A stretch of 64,000 bases of DNA from Singulisphaera acidiphila DSM 18658 (GTDB lineage Bacteria; Planctomycetota; Planctomycetia; Isosphaerales; Isosphaeraceae), in contig NC_019892.1 of NCBI RefSeq assembly GCF_000242455.2, positions 6,210,744-6,274,743 of the forward strand, given 5' to 3'. The position numbers and the translations under genes are program-made. Under the pieces are notes generated by a model, which worked only from the letters and a program-made list of their open reading frames with translations, did no database searches and was not told the origin of the DNA. Positions 43,434 through 52,175 of this stretch are shown here, in pieces (position 1 is the stretch's first letter; every line of letters begins with the position of its first letter).

Positions 43434-43904
43434 GAGAGATGACTCCAGTTATTGTTCGAAAGATATTTGGTAGACTTCACGGATCGGGAAGAAGGGAGCC
43501 AACAGTACGTGAAGGATGTAGAGATTGCAATAACATGGCGTGCTACTCCACGCGAGAATATCGGCGTCCTGAATGGCCTTCATTCAAATAAGCCCGAGCC
43601 AGACCACGGAACAGCGTGCGCGGGTTCGCCGTGTTTGTCAAATTGAAATGTTCTGGCTTGATCGAACGAATCAGTTCGGATTGCTCGCAATGAATCGTGG
43701 GGGAGAGCGAATCCCTCTGCGGTATTGAAAAGGGATCCGGCTGAGTCTCGATACCGATCCCCTTGGGGTCGGGGACTTTACCGAGGGCTGCCCGGGCGTT
43801 ACCATGCCCTCAGCCGAACGCATCGACGTCGGGACGAACCAGGCGGCGAGTGACCGTTGGGAGTTTTGTTTGTTCGCGGCGTCCGGTTCTGGAGATCTTC
43901 CCAC
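43434..43904. other. Divergent intergenic region
   Basis: About 470 bases between the lipoprotein gene and the divergent membrane protein gene. No gene seen. Confidence 0.45.
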
Positions 43905-44744
43905 ATGGCCTCGGACCCAAAAGCGGCATCCACGCCCCCAAGCACCCAGGTTAAACAACGTGATCCTGGGATCCGAATTTTCACTTACCCGAAACTTATC
44001 TTCATCTTCCCGACCATGATCGCTGCCTTGATCTGCGGGATCGGGATGGAATTGATCGGGGACCGGACCAGCGATCCGATCAAGCTCGAGAAAGCTGAGG
44101 TGGCGGCCAAAGAGGCGAAGGGGGAACCGGTGGCGGTGCCGGCCGCCGTGACTCTGAAGCACGAACGGTTTATGACCTCGCAGAACTTGTTGGGGATTCT
44201 CTTCCTGGGAATTTTCACCTTCAACCTGCTGATTATGGCGATCGACTTCCCGCGCTTCACGGTCGTTGCGATCGTTCTCCTCGTCTTGCTCGGCCTCTTT
44301 TTCTTGCTCTGGATCGCGGCCTACTTTGATGCCGACTTGCTCAAACCGGCTCGGGTCCTTGTGGGCGGAATCTATGTCGTCGCCAACTCCGGCTTCTATT
44401 TCATGGTCGCGGCGATCCTCGCGCTCAACTTCGCGGTGATCTATGTGACGCGCTATCTCGACTACTGGGAAATCTTGCCCAACGAGATTCTTCATCACCA
44501 TGGTCCGCTCAGCGACCTGGAGCGTTACCCGACGCTGAACCTCAAGTTCGACAAGGAGATTCCCGACGTCTTCGAGTTTCTCCTCTTGGGGGCGGGCAAG
44601 ATTGTTCTGCACGTCACCGAGGAACGAAAAGCGATCGTGATGGAAAATGTGCTCTTCATTAACGCGAAAGAGGAAGGACTCAAGCGGATGATGAGCCGAC
44701 TCGAGGTTCGCGTCACGACCGACCAGGAAGTGTCTCAGCCTTGA
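43905..44744 (+). CDS. Multi-pass membrane protein of unknown function
   Basis: 279 residues from the ATG at 43905 (MASDPKAASTPPSTQ). Four hydrophobic segments: LIFIFPTMIAALICGIGMEL, NLLGILFLGIFTFNLLIMAI, RFTVVAIVLLVLLGLFFLLW, and YFMVAAILALNFAVIYVTRY. They are followed by a cytoplasmic C-terminal domain of about 100 residues with HHHGPLSDLERYPTLNLKFD and DVFEFLLLGAGKIVLHVTEE, beta-rich and PH-like. No family name known to me, though the same architecture is frequent in planctomycetes. Gene stands alone. Confidence 0.75.
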   Translation: MASDPKAASTPPSTQVKQRDPGIRIFTYPKLIFIFPTMIAALICGIGMELIGDRTSDPIKLEKAEVAAKEAKGEPVAVPAAVTLKHERFMTSQNLLGILFLGIFTFNLLIMAIDFPRFTVVAIVLLVLLGLFFLLWIAAYFDADLLKPARVLVGGIYVVANSGFYFMVAAILALNFAVIYVTRYLDYWEILPNEILHHHGPLSDLERYPTLNLKFDKEIPDVFEFLLLGAGKIVLHVTEERKAIVMENVLFINAKEEGLKRMMSRLEVRVTTDQEVSQP

Positions 44745-44805
44745 GCGGAGTAAAGTGAGGCTGCCGGCGCGAGCTTAAGCTTGAGGTCGGATCCGGATGG
44801 GAGAA

Positions 44806-44840
44806 TAAAAAAACCCGGCTCCTTAATAAGGAGCCGGGTT
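44806..44840 (-). terminator. Rho-independent terminator of the E2-like gene
   Basis: Arms 44812-44824 and 44828-44840 (AACCCGGCTCCTT and complement, 13 bp, AAT loop). On the minus strand seven T follow directly (A at 44807-44813). It is 122 bases downstream of the minus-strand acyltransferase stop. Confidence 0.85.
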
Positions 44841-44961
44841 CAGGCGATTGGGCTGTTTGAGCGGTTTTCCGGGGTGTCGTCCCCTGACTTCCCAACGACT
44901 CCCGAATGCGGGCCGGGCAGGGTGCCCACAGTCCCAGGAAGTCACCAACTCGGAAGCGGGC

Positions 44962-45855
44962 CTAAACCGCGTGACCGGGAGACGAGTAATCCTCGCGCGG
45001 TCGGGTCTCGGCTGGGGTGTCGATCTCTCCCGGCCGGTGCAGTTTCAAGGAGATTGGTGCGGGGATGGCTGATGACGTCGGCATCGGTTGGACCGTTTCT
45101 GGAAAGGGTCCGTGGCGCAATTCGTCGAGGATCGCCCCTTGCAGAGCATCATCGATATCGCGGAGCCGACGAGCCACGTAGGCGCCATCGAGGACGCGGT
45201 GGTCGTAGATCAGCTTCACCACGACGTCGCCGCTGGCCGAGATTGGCCCGAACGTCAGCGTGGTGGTTAGCGGCGAAATGGGATGGAGGGATTCCGCCCC
45301 CAGAGCGCCGTAACTCGTGAGGCCGAAAGTGCCGAACCGTTTGGCCCGCTTGAACCCTGAGACATTCAGGGTACTCCACCAGAAGAGACGTCGAATCGGC
45401 CGGGGCACGCGGCTGAACGCGAGTGCCCGGCGATAGACTCCGACCCGTTCAAGTGGCTGATTCTTGTAGAACCGTAAGGCTTCCTGGAGCTGGCAGATCG
45501 ACTGCTGCTCAGGGGCCCGGAACAGTCCCACGAAGACGCCGTCGTCCCCTTGGAACGAGCGCTCGATGGCGAGCGCGCAATTCATCCAGGGGTGTTCGTA
45601 TATTCGTGGCCATGGAAATTCCAGCAACGCCCGCCGCAACGGCGGATGCTGCACCCCGACCAACGCGTAAGCCTTCATGAACAAGAGTGCCCACGAAGGT
45701 CGCGACGGGTGGTGCTCGCGTGGCTCCATCAACGCCGAAACGTTGACAACTCGACTAACGGGTGTCGATGGAACCTGACGCGCGAAATGCACCAGATCGA
45801 TAATAAATCGTCTGGGCCCGCTAAGTGGGAGAATCCTTCCCTTCGGCTCGTGCAT
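44962..45855 (-). CDS. Free-standing 2-oxo acid dehydrogenase E2-type acyltransferase domain
   Basis: 297 residues from the ATG at 45855 (MHEPKGRILPLSGPRRFIID). The last third matches the catalytic core of dihydrolipoyl acyltransferases and chloramphenicol acetyltransferase: GTFGLTSYGALGAESLHPIS, TLTFGPISASGDVVVKLIYD, then the active-site DHRVLDGAYVARRL with His and Asp of HxxxDG present. Unlike true E2 proteins it has no lipoyl domain and no E1/E3-binding domain, so it is unlikely to be part of a pyruvate dehydrogenase complex. A CoA-dependent acyltransfer on some other molecule is the best guess. Confidence 0.75.
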   Translation of the reverse strand: MHEPKGRILPLSGPRRFIIDLVHFARQVPSTPVSRVVNVSALMEPREHHPSRPSWALLFMKAYALVGVQHPPLRRALLEFPWPRIYEHPWMNCALAIERSFQGDDGVFVGLFRAPEQQSICQLQEALRFYKNQPLERVGVYRRALAFSRVPRPIRRLFWWSTLNVSGFKRAKRFGTFGLTSYGALGAESLHPISPLTTTLTFGPISASGDVVVKLIYDHRVLDGAYVARRLRDIDDALQGAILDELRHGPFPETVQPMPTSSAIPAPISLKLHRPGEIDTPAETRPREDYSSPGHAV

Positions 45856-46137
45856 CCATGCACCTCGCCCAGGCTGAATCGGCTGCCTCGATCCCTTGCG
45901 CGACCCGTGATGGGAAATCGAGTCGCCTAGAGGGGCGAAGACTAACGGAAAGGGTCTTCCTTGGGAAGGCGAAGGTTCGCGATTGTCCACCATGCCATCA
46001 GAGCGGCTCGAGGCTGTCCTGCGCTCGCCCTTACGCTACAGTAAGGAGGTCTCCACAACGGGGCGTATGGCATGCCATAATCGTAGCGGATTACCGAACG
46101 AGCGAAACCAAAAGGACTCGCGAGAGGATCTTCGTCC

Positions 46138-46938
46138 ATGCCCGAGACCGAGCAGCCCGAAGTCTTCGTCCATTTCTTACCGAGCCTGATCCCTCCTGGA
46201 GCCTTGAAGGGGGGGGTCGCTGTGGTCGTGGATGTACTCCGGGCGACAACGGCCATGGTTCACGCCCTGGCGGCCGGCTGTGAGGCCGTGATCCCTTGCG
46301 GGGAGATCGATGAGGCCCGCCGTGAGTCCCACGGGTTTCCGGCCGGCTCGGTCCTTCTTGCGGGGGAACGGGAGGGGCTGCCCATCGAGGGGTTCGACCT
46401 CGGCAATTCCCCCCGCTCGTTCACCTCCGAGGTCTGTCGGGGTAAGACGCTGGTCATGACCACGACCAACGGCACGCGCGCGATTCTCGCGAGCCTGGAG
46501 GCCGAGCGGGTCTTGATCGGCTCCTTCCCCAACTTCGCCGCGACCGTTCAGGCGTTGCATCTCGAAAGCCGCGACGTCCATGTGGTCTGCTCGGGGACTG
46601 ACGGTTGCATCAGCCTCGAAGACGGCCTGCTCGCGGGTGCCTTTGCGCAGCATCTCAAGGATATGGGGGCAGGGCTCAGGAATGACGAGGCGGAAATTGC
46701 CGCAGGGGCCTGGTCGAAAATCCACAACTCGCTCTGGTTCAAGAGCGGTGACCCCGACGCGGAGAGCAACCCGCTGGTTCGCTATCTCCGCCGAGGACGG
46801 GGCGGTCGCCGCGTCCTGGAGTTGGGATTGGCGGCCGACATCGACGATGCAGCCCACCTGAATCGGTCCGGCCATCAGGTGACCGCCGAGCTGCTTCGCG
46901 ACCCGCTCCGGATTGTGGCGGTCCATCAAGGCCCTTGA
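46138..46938 (+). CDS. comB: 2-phosphosulfolactate phosphatase-family protein
   Basis: 266 residues with GAGAGGA 9 bases upstream. Family motifs: VVVDVLRATTAMVHALAAGC near 28-47, GERE, FDLGNSP, then TTTNGTRAILAS and DGCISLEDGLLAGAF. ComB hydrolyses 2-phosphosulfolactate, a step of coenzyme M synthesis in archaea and of sulfolactate formation in some bacteria. The family is wider than that pathway, and no other comABC gene is next to it, so the true substrate is open. Mg-dependent cytoplasmic enzyme by family. Confidence 0.88.
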   Translation: MPETEQPEVFVHFLPSLIPPGALKGGVAVVVDVLRATTAMVHALAAGCEAVIPCGEIDEARRESHGFPAGSVLLAGEREGLPIEGFDLGNSPRSFTSEVCRGKTLVMTTTNGTRAILASLEAERVLIGSFPNFAATVQALHLESRDVHVVCSGTDGCISLEDGLLAGAFAQHLKDMGAGLRNDEAEIAAGAWSKIHNSLWFKSGDPDAESNPLVRYLRRGRGGRRVLELGLAADIDDAAHLNRSGHQVTAELLRDPLRIVAVHQGP

Positions 46939-47064
46939 GCGGATCGGGCCTCGACGAACAGCCTCAGCAGGTGCCGGCTCGCACCCTATTCACGATCGAA
47001 CGAATGAGACATGATCGGTGGACCCGCAACGGGTTTCCGCCGCGACTATTAGGACGACGACGCG

Positions 47065-48708
47065 ATGGATATGGACAAGCTGGTTTCGCTCTGTAAGCGC
47101 CGGGGGTTTATCTTTCCCTCGAGTGAGATCTACGGCGGCATCAACGGCTTTTGGGACTACGGACCCCTGGGCGTTGAGCTGAAGCGGAACATCAAGGAAG
47201 CCTGGTGGCGCGACAACGTCCAGATGCGTGACGACATGGTCGGCCTCGACTGCTCGATCATCATGCACCCCAAGGTCTGGGAGGCCTCGGGACACGTTGG
47301 CGGCTTCAGCGACCCGATGGTGGATTGCCGCGAGTGCAAAGGGCGGTTCCGCGCCGATCAGATGACGGCCCTGGTGTTCACCGATCGCTCCGGACCTCAA
47401 GGCGCGACCAATCCTCGTCCGCTCGTTTTCAGTGCGATCGGCGAGCGCGAGGACGTCGAGCGCGAGAACGCCAAGGCGATCGAGAAGTTCAAGAAGGCGA
47501 ATGCGGCTCAAGCCGATTGCGATCCTGACGTGATCCGGCTCGACAACCTGGCGATCACCGACGAGCTCTATGCGCTCGTCCCTTGTCCGTCCTGCAAGGC
47601 GCGAGGCACGCTGACTCGCCCCCGCTCCTTCAACCTGATGTTCGAGACCAACATCGGAGCGCTCGAGGACGCGTCGAGCAAGGCCTACCTGCGCCCCGAA
47701 ACGGCCCAGGGGATTTTTGCTAACTTCAAGAACGTGGTTGACACCGGGCGCGTCAAGACGCCGTTCGGCATCGGCCAGATTGGCAAGAGCTTCCGGAACG
47801 AAATCAATCCCCGAAACTTCATCTTCCGTTCTCGGGAATTTGAGCAGATGGAGATTGAATTCTTCTGCCATCCCGAAGAGTCGGCGAAATGGTATCAATA
47901 CTGGCGCGATCAGCGGTTCCAGTGGTATGTCCGGCACGGGCTCCGCAGCGATCGGCTTCGACTCCGTGAGCACGACGCGAACGAGTTGGCCTTCTACTCC
48001 ACGGGGACCGCGGACATCGAATACAGCTTCCCCTTCGGCGTCAGCGAGCTGGAAGGAATTGCGAATCGAGGGTCGTACGACCTGACGCAGCATCAGAAGT
48101 TCAGCGGCAAAGACCTGAGCTACTTCGATGAGGAACGTTGGGAACGCGACAAGGCAGGCCTCGGGCTGACTTCGTTCAAGGAGTACGTGAAGAAGCGCGA
48201 AGGGGAGCCGCAGCCGGGCTATCCCTACCAGTACATTCCCCACGTGATCGAACCGTCGGCGGGGGCGGATCGGGCCACCTTGGCTTTCCTCTGCGAAGCG
48301 TACAATGAGGATGAGGTGGGAGGCGAGGTTCGCAACGTCCTGAAGTTCCATCCCAGGCTCGCCCCGATCAAGGCGGCGGTTTTCCCCTTGGTCAGGAAGG
48401 ACGGCATGCCCGAAAAGGCGGAGGCCATCTACCGCGACCTGCAGCGTCATTACCCCGTCTTCTTCGACGAGAAGGGGGCGATCGGCCGGCGCTATCGCCG
48501 GCAGGACGAAGCGGGAACGCCGTTCGGCATTACGGTGGACGGGCAGACGCTCACCGACGACACGGTCACATTCCGTGACCGCGACAGTTGCCGGCAGTGG
48601 CGTGTTCCCTTGGCCGGCGTCGTTCAGGCTGTGCGCGACTTGCTTGAAGGGGGATCGGTGCCGGCCGCCGACCGGCCCGCCGCCGCTGAGGAGAGCGACG
48701 CGACATGA
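47065..48708 (+). CDS. glyS: Glycyl-tRNA synthetase (homodimeric type)
   Basis: A 547-residue class II synthetase that charges tRNA-Gly. Opening MDMDKLVSLCKRRGFIFPSS and EIYGGINGFWDYGPLGVELK are diagnostic of the alpha-2 type. Two Cys pairs (CRECKGRF near 90, CPSCKARG near 175) form a zinc site within an insertion. Then come LRPETAQGIFANFKNVVDT, motif 2 GKSFRNEINPRNFIFRSREF, and motif 3 in the C-terminal region. The C-terminal anticodon-binding domain (APIKAAVFPLVRKDGMPEKA) is complete. A 4-base ATGA overlap couples it to the downstream isomerase-fold gene. Confidence 0.95.
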   Translation: MDMDKLVSLCKRRGFIFPSSEIYGGINGFWDYGPLGVELKRNIKEAWWRDNVQMRDDMVGLDCSIIMHPKVWEASGHVGGFSDPMVDCRECKGRFRADQMTALVFTDRSGPQGATNPRPLVFSAIGEREDVERENAKAIEKFKKANAAQADCDPDVIRLDNLAITDELYALVPCPSCKARGTLTRPRSFNLMFETNIGALEDASSKAYLRPETAQGIFANFKNVVDTGRVKTPFGIGQIGKSFRNEINPRNFIFRSREFEQMEIEFFCHPEESAKWYQYWRDQRFQWYVRHGLRSDRLRLREHDANELAFYSTGTADIEYSFPFGVSELEGIANRGSYDLTQHQKFSGKDLSYFDEERWERDKAGLGLTSFKEYVKKREGEPQPGYPYQYIPHVIEPSAGADRATLAFLCEAYNEDEVGGEVRNVLKFHPRLAPIKAAVFPLVRKDGMPEKAEAIYRDLQRHYPVFFDEKGAIGRRYRRQDEAGTPFGITVDGQTLTDDTVTFRDRDSCRQWRVPLAGVVQAVRDLLEGGSVPAADRPAAAEESDAT

Positions 48709-49547
48709 AACCCTGTATTAGCCAAGCGACCACCTTGAGCACGTCCTTCGTGGACGACCTGAAGGCGTACGGGCGATCCGGCTGGACGGCCGTAGAACTC
48801 TGGCTGACGAAGCTGGAGAACTACTTGCTGACCCATTCGGTGGCCGAGGCCCGTGCGCTGCTCGATCAGGAGAAGCTCGAACCGGTGGCCGCCGCTTCAC
48901 AAGGGGGGCTCTTGCTGGCTCGCGGCCCGGAACGTGAGGTCCATTGGGACCACTTCCGGCGCCGGCTGGCGATCCTCCAGGAGCTTCGCGTTCCGGTCCT
49001 GATCGTCGTCCCTGACTTTGTTCGCGAGATGGCCGCCGAGGATTACGGCCGCGCGATCGAGTCCTTGATCGAGGCGAACGAGCTGGCGCGTGGATTCGGG
49101 GTGAGGCTGGCGCTGGAGTTCCAAAAAGGAGCGTCCTTCTGCGCCAGTCTGGACACCACGCTCGCTCTGGTGGCGCAGTGTGGTTCCGAGGGGTTGGGCG
49201 TTTGCCTCGATCTTTTCCACTATTACACCGGGCCCAGTAAGTTTGAGGATCTCGCCTACCTGACTTCCGAGAACTTGGGCTGGGTGCAGGTCTCGGACCT
49301 GAGTGGAACCCCGCGCGAGCTCGCCAGCGACAGCGATCGGATCCTGCCCGGTGAAGGAGACTTTCAGATCGGGCCGATTCTCGAACACCTGGGACGGATC
49401 GGGTATACGGGGCACGTTTCTCTGGAAGTGCTCAACCCCCAACTCTGGCAGATTCCCGCCGATCGGGTCGCCGATGCGGGTTACCAGGCCCTCACTCGGG
49501 TGTTGGGAAGCTGGGGCCAGGAAGATTCATCGCGGGGAGGGTCCTGA
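48705..49547 (+). CDS. Sugar phosphate isomerase/epimerase-fold protein
   Basis: 280 residues of the xylose-isomerase-like TIM barrel (AP endonuclease 2 superfamily). Beta-strand ends with likely metal ligands: LALEFQKGAS (Glu), GVCLDLFHYYTGPSKF (Asp, His), VQVSDLSGTPRE (Asp) and HVSLEVLNPQLW (Glu). Members isomerise sugars or inosose; the substrate cannot be predicted. It overlaps the glyS stop by 4 bases and is followed 2 bases after its own stop by a membrane protein gene, so the three genes form an operon. Confidence 0.85.
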   Translation: MKPCISQATTLSTSFVDDLKAYGRSGWTAVELWLTKLENYLLTHSVAEARALLDQEKLEPVAAASQGGLLLARGPEREVHWDHFRRRLAILQELRVPVLIVVPDFVREMAAEDYGRAIESLIEANELARGFGVRLALEFQKGASFCASLDTTLALVAQCGSEGLGVCLDLFHYYTGPSKFEDLAYLTSENLGWVQVSDLSGTPRELASDSDRILPGEGDFQIGPILEHLGRIGYTGHVSLEVLNPQLWQIPADRVADAGYQALTRVLGSWGQEDSSRGGS

Positions 49548-49549
49548 GC

Positions 49550-50083
49550 GTGGCCTTGGCGGCATTTCCACCTCCCGTCGTTGTCTATCGCGAGGAACAG
49601 AACTTCGACTGGCGAGTGTACGCCTTCATTGCCGTGGCCGTGGGGCTTCTCTGGTTCGCCCTCTTTTGCTCTTACGTGACCGGTGCCAATCCGGGGGTGC
49701 GCGATAACGATGCGTCCCCCCAGTTGGCCGTCGGTTTCCTTGTCGGTCTGGTTTTGCCCGTTGTGCTGATCGTCGGCCTGCTTCGGATGACCACCGAAGT
49801 GTCTCCGACCGACCTCCGGGTTTGGTTTGGCTGGATCCCGACCTATCGCCGGATCGTCCCGATCAGTTCGATCCAAAAAATCGAGGTTGTGACCTACCGC
49901 CCCCTGGCCGACTACGGGGGGTGGGGGATCCGGCTTGGCCGTGATGGCGTTCGCGTTCTCAATGCGCGGGGTAATCTTGGTGTTCGCATCGACCTGGTCG
50001 ATGGCACCAAGTTGTTGATTGGGAGCCAACTCCCCGAAGACCTGGCTCGTGCCTTGGAACGCGCCATGCAGCCTGGGGTTTGA
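49550..50083 (+). CDS. PH-like membrane protein
   Basis: 177 residues with GTG start and GGGGAGGG 8 bases upstream. Two TM helices, VYAFIAVAVGLLWFALFCSY and AVGFLVGLVLPVVLIVGLLR, are followed by a small beta-rich domain (RVWFGWIPTYRRIVPISSIQ, WGIRLGRDGVRVLNARGNLG, VDGTKLLIGSQLPEDLARAL) like the bacterial PH domain that follows two TM helices. Third gene of the glyS operon. Function unknown. Confidence 0.8.
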   Translation: MALAAFPPPVVVYREEQNFDWRVYAFIAVAVGLLWFALFCSYVTGANPGVRDNDASPQLAVGFLVGLVLPVVLIVGLLRMTTEVSPTDLRVWFGWIPTYRRIVPISSIQKIEVVTYRPLADYGGWGIRLGRDGVRVLNARGNLGVRIDLVDGTKLLIGSQLPEDLARALERAMQPGV

Positions 50084-50566
50084 TTTACGGCGCACGAAAC
50101 GGTGAGCCTGAACCCGAACTCGATCGGGAGGATCGACCCCCTGATTCGGATGAGTGGGAATCACCCCCTGGGACCGCGGGCGACCCGCCCGCTCTTGATC
50201 TGAATTCCATCGTAGTTGCGGGCAGATCGCCTGTGGTTCTGGGGGATGATTCTGAAAACCTGTGTCCTAAAATTAGGAAAGGGCTGCTTGGCCATTCAAC
50301 GGATTGGCCACTCACCACCCTGGTTCGAGTTACCGACCTGGCCGGGCTCTGCTCATCCCTTCATGTACGAATCCGCCCTGTCGCGCCGATTTTTCGCTCT
50401 GGTCCCCGGTCGCGAAATGATGAACGGGTTGACACGATCAGAGTGGCGTTTAGACTGGATGCGACAACGTCTTGCGCGAGAAAGCTCCGGACGAGGTTGG
50501 TTCTGGAACCGCCCGAATGTTTTTTGAACCGCGAGTCCGAACCTTTCGGCGCGGCGGACCGTAACG
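50084..50566. other. Intergenic region
   Basis: About 480 bases before the ECF sigma gene. Open frames on both strands look random, including a plus frame 50080-50589. Probably holds the promoter of the sigma/membrane-protein pair. Confidence 0.45.
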
Positions 50567-51202
50567 ATGATGAAGGCACCTGGTACTGAGACCGTGGAAG
50601 ACCTCGCCCCCACCACGGACGAGGAGCTTCTCAGCCGATACCGCGAGACGGGACAGGCCGGGGACTTCGACGCGCTCGTTCACCGTTATCAGAACGAACT
50701 CTATCGTTACTTGGTGCGCTACCTGGGAGATTCGGCTTTGGCCGAGGATGTGTTTCAAAACACGTTCTTGCAGGTTCACCTGAAGAAATCGCTTTATGAA
50801 GATGGACGCCCTGTCCGTCCCTGGCTCTACTCGATCGCCACTCACCAGGCCGTTGATGCGTTGCGAAAGGTGGGCCGTCACCCGACGGTAAGCCTGGATC
50901 AACGCGTTGCGTCCAGTGAGAATGAAGCGGGGAGCTTGGTCGATCTCTTGGTCGGCGAAGACTCCGGCCCGTTGGCGGAACTCCAGGGGCAGGAACGGGC
51001 GGAATGGGTCCGCCAGAGCGTGGCCCGTCTCCCTGACACTCTGCGGGAAACGCTGACCCTGGCCTATCACCAAGATCTGAAGTATCGCGAAATCGCCGAA
51101 ATCCTCGACATCCCGGTTGGCACCGTCAAGTCCAGACTGCACGCAGCTCTTGCCAAGCTTCAACAGATGGCGAAGGCAGCGAATCGAGACGGAAGTAGCT
51201 AA
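50567..51202 (+). CDS. ECF RNA polymerase sigma factor
   Basis: 211 residues. Region 2: FDALVHRYQNELYRYLVRYL with DSALAEDVFQNTFLQVHLKK, then RPWLYSIATHQAVDALRK. Region 4: RLPDTLRETLTLAYHQDLKY, REIAEILDIPVGTVKSRLHA. A classical soluble ECF sigma factor, unlike the planctomycete kinase-linked type at 39175. The next gene, 4 bases on, encodes a single-pass membrane protein that is a likely anti-sigma factor, so the pair probably reports an envelope signal. Confidence 0.93.
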   Translation: MMKAPGTETVEDLAPTTDEELLSRYRETGQAGDFDALVHRYQNELYRYLVRYLGDSALAEDVFQNTFLQVHLKKSLYEDGRPVRPWLYSIATHQAVDALRKVGRHPTVSLDQRVASSENEAGSLVDLLVGEDSGPLAELQGQERAEWVRQSVARLPDTLRETLTLAYHQDLKYREIAEILDIPVGTVKSRLHAALAKLQQMAKAANRDGSS

Positions 51203-51206
51203 ACCT

Positions 51207-52127
51207 ATGAACGCTTCAGACCAACTTGATTACGTGCTCGGTCAACTCGAGGGCCCCACCCGCGAGCTGGCCGACGCCGAGGTGGCCACCGACCCGCACT
51301 TGGCGGAGGTGCTCGACCGCCTTGGCCGGGCTGTCCACCAACTGCTTGACGACGGGGAAACCATCCAAGTTCCGACTCACCTCCTGGTGCGGACCCGCGC
51401 CTTCGTTGCCGAACATGGGCGGCGACGGACGATTCTCGACTACGTGCCCACGACCGTCCCGTTCCGCTGGGCGGATATCGCGGTTGCGGCCGGCATCTTC
51501 TTGGCGGGCCTGCTCACGCTTGTCCCTGCCATGCAGCGGTCCAAGGATCGTATGGCCCAGGCGGGCTGTGGGTTCAACCTGCGGCAATTAGGGATCGGCC
51601 TGGCTCAGTACGCCGGGTTGCACCACCAGTATCCGTATGGCCCCACCGACCGGCCGAATGCCGTCGCCGGGACCTATGCGGTGACCTTGCAGGATTCCGG
51701 CCTGCTCAAGGACCTCAAGGCGCTTGACTGTCCCTGCAACGGGAGTTGCGAGCAGGAGAGCCCCAAGCCGCATTCGCCCGAGTCCTATCGCAGGATGCTC
51801 GATGGCGACTATGCCTATCACGTCGGCTACCGCAACCGGTCAGGTCGTCCCGGCCCCGTCCTCGCCAGTCACTCGTCCCATGTACCGCTGCTGGCCGACC
51901 AGCCCGCTCACGAGGGGGGAGTGATCCTGGAAGGGAATAGCCCGAACCACGGCGGTCGAGGCCAGAACGTCCTCTTCTCCGACGGCCACATTACCTGGCA
52001 TACGACGCGGCAGGTCAGTCCGCTCGACCTCGACATTTTCTTGAACGAAGACCATCGCCCTGGACCCGGCGTGAACGCCAACGACGCCGCCCTCATTCCC
52101 AGCCTTTTTCCCTACACCGATCGGTGA
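51207..52127 (+). CDS. Membrane protein, putative anti-sigma factor with pilin-like C-terminal domain
   Basis: 306 residues from the ATG at 51207. Residues 1-75 resemble the cytoplasmic helices of an anti-sigma factor (MNASDQLDYVLGQLEGPTRE, ATDPHLAEVLDRLGRAVHQL) but without the zinc HxxxCxxC motif. One TM helix follows (ADIAVAAGIFLAGLLTLVPA, about 88-107). The outer part starts CGFNLRQLGIGLAQYAGLHH, very like the DUF1559 phrase NNLKQIGLALHNY, and ends GGRGQNVLFSDGHITWHT, like the DUF1559 H-x9-DG end. It is thus a DUF1559-like sensor domain on an anti-sigma frame. Placement right after the sigma gene supports this. Confidence 0.75.
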   Translation: MNASDQLDYVLGQLEGPTRELADAEVATDPHLAEVLDRLGRAVHQLLDDGETIQVPTHLLVRTRAFVAEHGRRRTILDYVPTTVPFRWADIAVAAGIFLAGLLTLVPAMQRSKDRMAQAGCGFNLRQLGIGLAQYAGLHHQYPYGPTDRPNAVAGTYAVTLQDSGLLKDLKALDCPCNGSCEQESPKPHSPESYRRMLDGDYAYHVGYRNRSGRPGPVLASHSSHVPLLADQPAHEGGVILEGNSPNHGGRGQNVLFSDGHITWHTTRQVSPLDLDIFLNEDHRPGPGVNANDAALIPSLFPYTDR

Positions 52128-52175
52128 GACGTTGAGGGATGAGGTCAAAGGGATTGGCACGCCCGCTCACCGATC
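52119..52175. terminator. GATCGGTGAG inverted repeat spanning both stop codons of convergent genes
   Basis: 52119-52128 and 52166-52175 are perfect 10-bp complements separated by 37 bases. The left arm contains the TGA of the plus gene and the right arm overlaps the TGA of the minus NUDIX gene. Same stem core as the hairpins at 709, 7454 and 7713. Confidence 0.5.

Noticed and set aside
43671..44612. 313-codon minus frame opposite the membrane protein
   Set aside because: Rich in Asp/Glu/Arg/His, as expected for the antisense of TM-coding sequence.
46990..48450. Minus-strand frame (486 codons) opposite glyS
   Set aside because: Antisense shadow of a complete glycyl-tRNA synthetase.
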